From Mycobacterium kyorinense (GTDB lineage Bacteria > Actinomycetota > Actinomycetes > Mycobacteriales > Mycobacteriaceae), in assembly GCF_002101735.1 (NCBI RefSeq), contig NZ_LQPE01000003.1, forward strand, positions 19,107 through 83,106: DNA of 64,000 nucleotides, in the 5' to 3' direction. The position numbers and the translations under genes are program-made. Of this stretch, positions 63,956 to 64,000 are shown piece by piece (within the stretch, counting starts at the first letter, position 1; each line of letters starts with the position of its first letter). The notes beneath the pieces are model-generated. The model was not told the origin of the DNA. It did no database searches and saw only the letters and a list, made by a program, of their open reading frames with translations.

Positions 63956-64000
63956 CGTGAAGCGGCCCGCAGGGCTGGTGGAGCGGGTGGTGTTGGAATG
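63956..64000 (+). CDS. Possible start of a further gene, cut by the window edge
   Basis: A GTG at 63956 opens a frame of 15 codons (VKRPAGLVERVVLE) to the edge; AGGTGA lies a few bases before it. No family can be assigned from so short a piece. Confidence 0.3.

Overview
The window is high-G+C actinobacterial DNA that reads as a slow-growing-type Mycobacterium. It carries MmpS/MmpL transporters, a mycobacterial hemophore-like secreted protein, Mce-associated membrane proteins, several F420-dependent luciferase-like oxidoreductases, cytochromes P450 and many FadD/FadE-type enzymes. I cannot name the species from sequence alone. No rRNA, tRNA or CRISPR array was seen.

Positions 1 to about 19.4 kb form a cell-surface glycolipid locus of the glycopeptidolipid or lipooligosaccharide kind. 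It holds GDP-mannose 4,6-dehydratase and a truncated GDP-fucose synthase gene, a sugar aminotransferase, two related glycosyltransferases, two SAM methyltransferases, a condensation-type acyltransferase, the export set mmpS-mmpL-mmpL, and a little further on a rhamnosyl O-methyltransferase of the CmcI family. A hemophore-like gene and a drug-efflux MFS gene sit between the transporters and that last methyltransferase. The peptide synthetase or polyketide synthase that would build the lipid core is not in the window.

Positions 19.4 to 31.1 kb are a mixed stretch. It has an unusual TetR-hotdog thioesterase fusion next to an amidohydrolase, a leucine-carboxyl-methyltransferase-like gene, a pair of acyl-CoA dehydrogenases, a lone TnpB with an internal deletion, two orphan Mce-associated genes (the first cut by a premature stop), a P450 plus alcohol dehydrogenase operon, and a vapBC toxin-antitoxin pair.

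Positions 31.2 to 64 kb are one large catabolic cluster working on CoA esters of an unknown, probably hydrophobic ring- or terpenoid-type substrate. It encodes a KshA-like Rieske oxygenase, two P450s, F420-dependent oxidoreductases, two acyl-CoA synthetases, a heteromeric acyl-CoA dehydrogenase pair, enoyl-CoA hydratase, thiolase, CoA-transferase, acyl-CoA carboxylase, thioesterase, aldehyde dehydrogenase, several short-chain dehydrogenases, amidohydrolases, a dihydrodipicolinate-synthase-type lyase, and a TetR regulator at the right end. Most genes overlap by 4 bases (ATGA or GTGA) and so form tight operons.

The main new observation is a 19-bp inverted repeat, TACTGTA-N5-TACAGTA. It is perfect in two divergent promoters and degenerate in four more, and together these six sites stand in front of almost every operon from 31 to 64 kb, including the promoter of the TetR gene itself. 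This looks like a single-regulator catabolic regulon. Other points are a one-base frameshift in an F420 oxidoreductase gene, long inverted repeats spanning convergent stop codons, and two enzymes that lack expected catalytic or donor-binding residues.
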